A stretch of DNA of 64,000 bases from CADEEN01 sp963840805 (GTDB lineage: Bacteria > Pseudomonadota > Gammaproteobacteria > Burkholderiales > Burkholderiaceae_C), in NCBI GenBank assembly GCA_963840805.1, contig CAWJAJ010000017.1:496001-560000 (forward strand), given 5' to 3'. Both the position numbers and the translations under genes were made by a program. Each line of letters begins with the position of its first letter. The first letter of the stretch is position 1. Positions 60,524 through 64,000 of this stretch are shown piece by piece. A model generated the notes under the pieces. The model ran no database searches, was not told the DNA's origin, and saw nothing but the letters and a program-made list of their open reading frames with translations.

Positions 60524-61759
60524 ATGAAGGTCTATGCCGTCGGCGGCGCGGTGCGTGACCGGCTGCTCGGGCTGCCGGTGAATGACCACGACTGGGTCGT
60601 CGTCGGCGCCAGCACCGAACAAATGCTGGCGCTCGGCTACACGCCGGTCGGTCGCGACTTCCCGGTGTTCCTGCATCCGCAGACCCGGCAGGAGTACGCC
60701 CTGGCACGCACCGAGCGCAAATCGGCGCCGGGCTACCGGGGCTTCACGGTGCACGCCGATCCGTCGGTGACGCTCGAGGATGACCTGCGCCGGCGCGACC
60801 TGACGATCAATGCCATGGCCGAGGCGAGCGACGGCACCTTGGTGGATCCATTCGGCGGCCGACGCGACCTCGAGTGCGGCGTGCTGCGCCATGTTGCGGA
60901 GGCCTTCGCCGAAGACCCCGTGCGCATCCTGCGGCTGGCCCGCTTTGCCGCACGCTGGCCGCACTTCGCGGTCGCGCCGGAAACCACCGCGCTGTGCGCC
61001 CGCATGGTGGCCGGCGGCGAGGCCGATGCGCTGGTGCCCGAACGGGTCTGGCAGGAACTCTCGCGCGGCCTGATGGAGGTGCGCCCCAGCCGCATGTTCG
61101 ACGTGCTGCGCGATTGCGGCGCACTGGCCCGCGTGCTGCCGGAGGTGGACCGCCTGTGGGGTGTGCCGCAACCCATCGAACACCACCCGGAAGTCGATTG
61201 CGGCGTGCACCTGATGATGGTGCTCGACATCGCGGCGCGGCTGGCAACACCGCTGCCGGTGCGCTATGCCTGCCTGGTGCACGACCTCGGCAAGGGCAGC
61301 ACGCCGCGCGAGCACTGGCCACGCCATGTCGCGCATGAAGCGCGGGGCGCCGAACTCGCCGCGGCGCTGGCCGAGCGGCTGCGCGTGCCGGGGCCGTGCC
61401 GGGAGCTGGGCGAGGTGGTCGCCCGCGAACACGGCCACATTCACCGCAGCGCGGTACTCGGCAGCGCGGCCACGCTGCGCCTGCTCGAGCGCTGCGACGC
61501 CCTGCGCCGGCCCGAGCGTTTCGCGCAGGCCCTGCTCGCTTGCGAGTGCGACGCCCGCGGCCGGCTCGGACTCGAGGACGCGCCGTACCCGCCGCGCGAG
61601 CGGCTCGCCGCCGCGCTGCGTGCGGTGCAGGCTGTCGACGCCGCCGCGGTGGCCGCAGCCGCAATGGCCGGCGGCGCCAGCGGGCCGGCCATCGGGGACG
61701 CCGTGCGTCGCGCCCGCGAGGCCGCGCTGGTGGCCGCGCTGTCCACGCCCCCGGACTGA
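60524..61759 (+). CDS. cca: CCA-adding tRNA nucleotidyltransferase (class II)
   Basis: Adds or repairs the tRNA 3' CCA end. ATG 60524: MKVYAVGGAVRDRLLG, followed by the metal-binding NDHDWVVVG (DxD). Next RRDLTINAMA and the neck motif EDPVRILRLARFAAR. A C-terminal HD domain is present: ACLVHDLGKG, and HVAHEARGAEL. The HD motif and length of 411 residues match E. coli-type Cca with phosphohydrolase activity. The upstream in-frame extension overlaps the previous gene and is not used. The frame is clean. Confidence 0.96.
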   Translation: MKVYAVGGAVRDRLLGLPVNDHDWVVVGASTEQMLALGYTPVGRDFPVFLHPQTRQEYALARTERKSAPGYRGFTVHADPSVTLEDDLRRRDLTINAMAEASDGTLVDPFGGRRDLECGVLRHVAEAFAEDPVRILRLARFAARWPHFAVAPETTALCARMVAGGEADALVPERVWQELSRGLMEVRPSRMFDVLRDCGALARVLPEVDRLWGVPQPIEHHPEVDCGVHLMMVLDIAARLATPLPVRYACLVHDLGKGSTPREHWPRHVAHEARGAELAAALAERLRVPGPCRELGEVVAREHGHIHRSAVLGSAATLRLLERCDALRRPERFAQALLACECDARGRLGLEDAPYPPRERLAAALRAVQAVDAAAVAAAAMAGGASGPAIGDAVRRAREAALVAALSTPPD

Positions 61760-61840
61760 ACGCAGGCCGTGCGCGCCGCTCGGCGATTCACGCGGCGCTG
61801 ATCTGTGCCACCATTGCCGGGCGTCGCGGAGGTGTGCTCG

Positions 61841-62221
61841 ATGAAGTTGGCCGATGGCATCCGCAAACACGGCTTTCGTAAGTGGTACGAGCGAGAGTTG
61901 CTGCAAAGCCATGCGCACCTCGTGCTCACGTTCCTGTGCGCCATCGGCCTGTTTGCGGCCTTCGAGGCGCTCGGCCGATTCCGCTCGTTGCAGGACCAGT
62001 TGACCGACATCGCCGCCATCGCCATCTGCGCCGCGGTGGGCTTGTGGGCGCTGCGCCGCTACCTGCGCCTGCTGTTGCACGCCGAGGTCACCGCCAACCA
62101 GGCCGATTGCCCGCAGTGCAAGGCCTACGCGCGCTTCAATCTCGAGACCGAGAACAAGCGCGACGGCAGCGTGCAGGTCTGCTGTCGCAAATGCCAGCAC
62201 CGCTGGACGATCTCGGAGTGA
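61841..62221 (+). CDS. Two-TM protein with C-terminal zinc ribbon
   Basis: A 126-residue protein from ATG 61841, with GCGGAGG upstream. Two hydrophobic helices (about residues 28-46 and 55-73) are followed by a cytoplasmic zinc-ribbon-like domain with CPQC and CCRKCQHRW. The HRWTIS ending resembles zinc-ribbon proteins that bind DNA or regulate membrane proteins, but I know no function for this family. It is convergent with the DUF2905 gene. Confidence 0.72.
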   Translation: MKLADGIRKHGFRKWYERELLQSHAHLVLTFLCAIGLFAAFEALGRFRSLQDQLTDIAAIAICAAVGLWALRRYLRLLLHAEVTANQADCPQCKAYARFNLETENKRDGSVQVCCRKCQHRWTISE

Positions 62222-62227
62222 GCGGCA

Positions 62228-62419
62228 TCAGAGCAGCGCCCCGATCGCCATCGCGATCAGGCTGAGCAGCAGGCTGCTGGCCAGCGGCACGAAGAACTCG
62301 CGGCCGCGAAACCGGAAGCTGAAGTCGCCCGGCAGTCGCCCCAGGCCGACCTTGCGCAGCCAGGCCGCGAGGCCGTTGAAGAGCACGAAGGCGAGCAGGA
62401 AGACGAGCAGCCAGCGCAT
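62228..62419 (-). CDS. DUF2905 small membrane protein
   Basis: A 63-residue protein (ATG 62419): MRWLLVFLLAFVLFNGL, then KVGLGRLPGDFSFRFRGREF and a second helix FVPLASSLLLSLIAMAIGALL. GRLPGDF.. and the two-helix layout are diagnostic of DUF2905. Its start overlaps the stop of the MidA-like gene (ATGA), a common pairing in this group. Function unknown. Confidence 0.85.
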   Translation of the reverse strand: MRWLLVFLLAFVLFNGLAAWLRKVGLGRLPGDFSFRFRGREFFVPLASSLLLSLIAMAIGALL

Positions 62420-63555
62420 CAGAGTCGATGACCACGATCGCCAGCGGCAAAGCCGATGGCATCGAACGCGGGTGCCCCGCGCACCAGCCCGATGACCTTG
62501 TACAGCTCGCCCATTTCGTGCTCGGCCAGCAGCTTCTGCGCTGCCGCGATCGCCGGCCAGTCGCCGCGCTGCTGGGCATCGGCGAGCAGCGGCGCGATGC
62601 CGCAGTTGAGCAGGAAGCGCGCCTGCGAGGTGTAGCCGAGCACCTCGAAGCCGGCGTCCTGCGCCACCAGCGCGATAGCGCTGAAGTTGACGTGCGCGGT
62701 GATGTCCTTGCTGCCGATGTCGGCCAGCGGATCCGTATCGGCCAGGTGCGCGCGATGGCACATCAGCGTGCCGCCGACGCGCTCGGGCAGGTAGTACTCC
62801 CGCTCGGGGAAGCCATAGTCGACGAAGAACGCGGCGCCGCACTCGAGGCGATCGGCGAGCGTGCGCACGAAGGCCTCGGCCTGCGGGTGGATCTCGGTGG
62901 TGGTGTGCGGCAGGAAGGCCGCGCCGACCGGCGGCCGCAATGCCGTCGGGCGATCGGCAAAGGCCAATCGCTGCATCGCGGCAACGACGCCGCGCTCATG
63001 CCAACGCATGCCATCCCAGTGCAGCAGTTGCACCGGCATCGCATCGAGCACCTCGTTGCCGACGATCACGCCGCGCATCGATTCGGGCAGCGCGTCGAGC
63101 CAGCGCACGCGCTCGCCGAAAGGGGCCAGTGCCTCGCGTTGGCGTTGCCGCAGCGCGCCCGACAGGTCGACGATGCTGTAGCGCTGCACCCGATCGCCCA
63201 GCGCTCGCAGCAACTGCACGGCCAACGCGCCCGAGCCGGCGCCGAACTCCCAGACCTCGGCGGTCGCGGTCGCATCCAGGGCCTGCCGCACCTGGTGTGC
63301 GAGCGTCGCGCCAAACAGCGGGCTGAGTTCGGGCGCGGTGACGAAATCGCTGCCCGATGCCGGCATCGCGCCGAACAGGCGGCCACCGCGCGCGTAGTAC
63401 CCCAGCCCCGGCGCATAGAGTGCCAGCGCCATGAAGCGGTCGAACCGCAGCCACCCGCCGGTATCGGCAATGGCACGTCGGATCAGTCGCTGCAATGCGG
63501 CGGGCGCGGCCGATACACTGTCGGCGTCTCGCCCCTCTTTCGGCTGCTGCGTCAT
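62419..63555 (-). CDS. MidA/NDUFAF7-family SAM-dependent methyltransferase
   Basis: A 378-residue protein (ATG 63555) of the family of human NDUFAF7, which methylates an Arg of complex I subunit NDUFS2. Motifs: FDRFMALALYAPGLGYYARGG, TAPELSPLFG, VWEFGAGSGALAVQLL (SAM motif I), VIVGNEVLDAMPVQLL and FFVDYGFPEREYY. The bacterial role is not proven but complex I maturation is the leading idea. Co-translated with DUF2905; divergent from the SDR gene with starts 15 bp apart. The frame is clean. Confidence 0.9.
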   Translation of the reverse strand: MTQQPKEGRDADSVSAAPAALQRLIRRAIADTGGWLRFDRFMALALYAPGLGYYARGGRLFGAMPASGSDFVTAPELSPLFGATLAHQVRQALDATATAEVWEFGAGSGALAVQLLRALGDRVQRYSIVDLSGALRQRQREALAPFGERVRWLDALPESMRGVIVGNEVLDAMPVQLLHWDGMRWHERGVVAAMQRLAFADRPTALRPPVGAAFLPHTTTEIHPQAEAFVRTLADRLECGAAFFVDYGFPEREYYLPERVGGTLMCHRAHLADTDPLADIGSKDITAHVNFSAIALVAQDAGFEVLGYTSQARFLLNCGIAPLLADAQQRGDWPAIAAAQKLLAEHEMGELYKVIGLVRGAPAFDAIGFAAGDRGHRL

Positions 63556-63570
63556 CGGCGCATTGTAGGA

Positions 63571-64000
63571 ATGCCTGCCCCGAACCCCCGCCCTGTCGTG
63601 CTGGTCACCGGCGCCGCGCGCCGGCTCGGCCGCGCCATCGCGATCGAGCTGGCCCATGGCGGCTTCGATATCGCGCTGCATTACCGCCACTCGGCCGGTG
63701 AGGCTGAGGCCAGCGCGGCCTACGTACGCGCGCTCGGCGTACGCACCGAGTGTTTTCAGGCGGACCTGGCTGACGAGGCCGCGTGCCGCGCGCTGCTGCC
63801 TGCGGTGGCGCAACGCATGGGCCGCGTCGATGCCGTGGTCAACAACGCGTCGCATTTCGAATACGACTGCGCCGAGACGTTTTCCTATGCCGCGATGGAA
63901 ACCCATTGGCGCGCCAACACCGCGCCCGCGATCGTGCTCGCCACCGCGCTCGCCGCGCACCTGAAGGGCTGCAGCGAAACCGGTTGCGTGGTCACCCTGC
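63571..64000 (+). CDS. SDR of the pteridine reductase / FolM type, 3' partial
   Basis: Starts MPAPNPRPVVLVTGAARRLGRAIA at ATG 63571. TGAARRLG replaces the usual TGASSGIG and, together with LHYRHSAGEAE, points to the FolM/pteridine-reductase branch (dihydromonapterin or dihydrofolate reduction). VNNASHFEYD gives the NNAS variant of the NNAG motif. The catalytic YxxxK lies beyond the window end. Divergent from the MidA-like gene. Confidence 0.85.
   Translation, partial: MPAPNPRPVVLVTGAARRLGRAIAIELAHGGFDIALHYRHSAGEAEASAAYVRALGVRTECFQADLADEAACRALLPAVAQRMGRVDAVVNNASHFEYDCAETFSYAAMETHWRANTAPAIVLATALAAHLKGCSETGCVVTL

Overview
The window looks like chromosomal DNA from a GC-rich betaproteobacterium of the order Burkholderiales, close to the Rubrivivax/Leptothrix/Methylibium group. 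The grounds are base composition, a PHB-type phasin, the ahcY-tlyA-metF order behind an SAH riboswitch, the lpxL-lpxL-dapF-DUF484-xerC block divergent from metK, and a DUF2917/LysR pair. I see no rRNA, tRNA, CRISPR array or intact prophage. The assignment to this order is inference from gene content.

Layout. 1-4.7 kb: the end of an RND efflux pump and its outer-membrane channel, separated by a long foldback repeat. 4.7-11.4 kb: a lipid/storage neighbourhood with an N-terminally short SDR, two WS/DGAT acyltransferases, an alpha/beta hydrolase, two small exported proteins, and a phasin with twin palindromic operators. 11.4-17 kb: two small membrane proteins, a 59-bp tandem repeat of coupled mini-ORFs, a DUF364-like protein, DAHP synthase, a membrane Mrr-like protein and a hybrid histidine kinase. 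17.3-19.8 kb: a decayed accessory patch with an RCC1-repeat relic, IS66 and IS3 transposase relics and a lipoprotein. 19.8-30 kb: housekeeping genes (glmS, an Lrp-type regulator, rlmI, xerC, DUF484, dapF, two lpxL-like genes, metK). 30.1-31.4 kb: a HepT/MntA toxin-antitoxin pair beside the C-terminal stump of a DNA methyltransferase. 31.4-36.9 kb: DUF2238, a class IV aminotransferase, an AlkX-like DNA glycosylase, then an NAD-kinase-like/SPFH gene pair divergent from an NrtR-type Nudix regulator with two operators between them. 37-47.5 kb: a hexuronate/aldarate catabolic island (garD, lactonase, TRAP transporter, uronate dehydrogenase, GntR regulator, glucarate dehydratase, KDGluc aldolase, garR). 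47.5-64 kb: MFS transporter, HAD phosphatase, PPK2, the SAH-riboswitch methyl-cycle operon, MTHF synthetase, TfoX-like and DUF2917 proteins, LysR, a soluble lytic transglycosylase, an NDUFA9-like protein, CCA-adding enzyme, MidA-like methyltransferase and a pteridine-reductase-like SDR cut by the window end.

How they fit. The aldarate island is a complete inferred route: TRAP uptake, uronate oxidation by Udh, lactone opening by the SMP-30 protein, dehydration by GarD or GudD, aldol cleavage, and tartronate-semialdehyde reduction. It has palindromes on both sides of its GntR gene. metK, ahcY, tlyA and metF cover S-adenosylmethionine use and recycling. The NrtR/SPFH/NAD-kinase-like trio is the least familiar functional unit and my best candidate for an undescribed system.

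Quality caution. Many housekeeping genes at 7.9-14, 20-28 and 39-47 kb are split by one-base indels, mostly inferred C or G insertions, while 28.6-29.8, 31.4-35 and 48.7-64 kb read cleanly. Essential genes such as glmS and dapF are affected, so I treat most of these as sequence errors. I give whole-gene spans and note each break.
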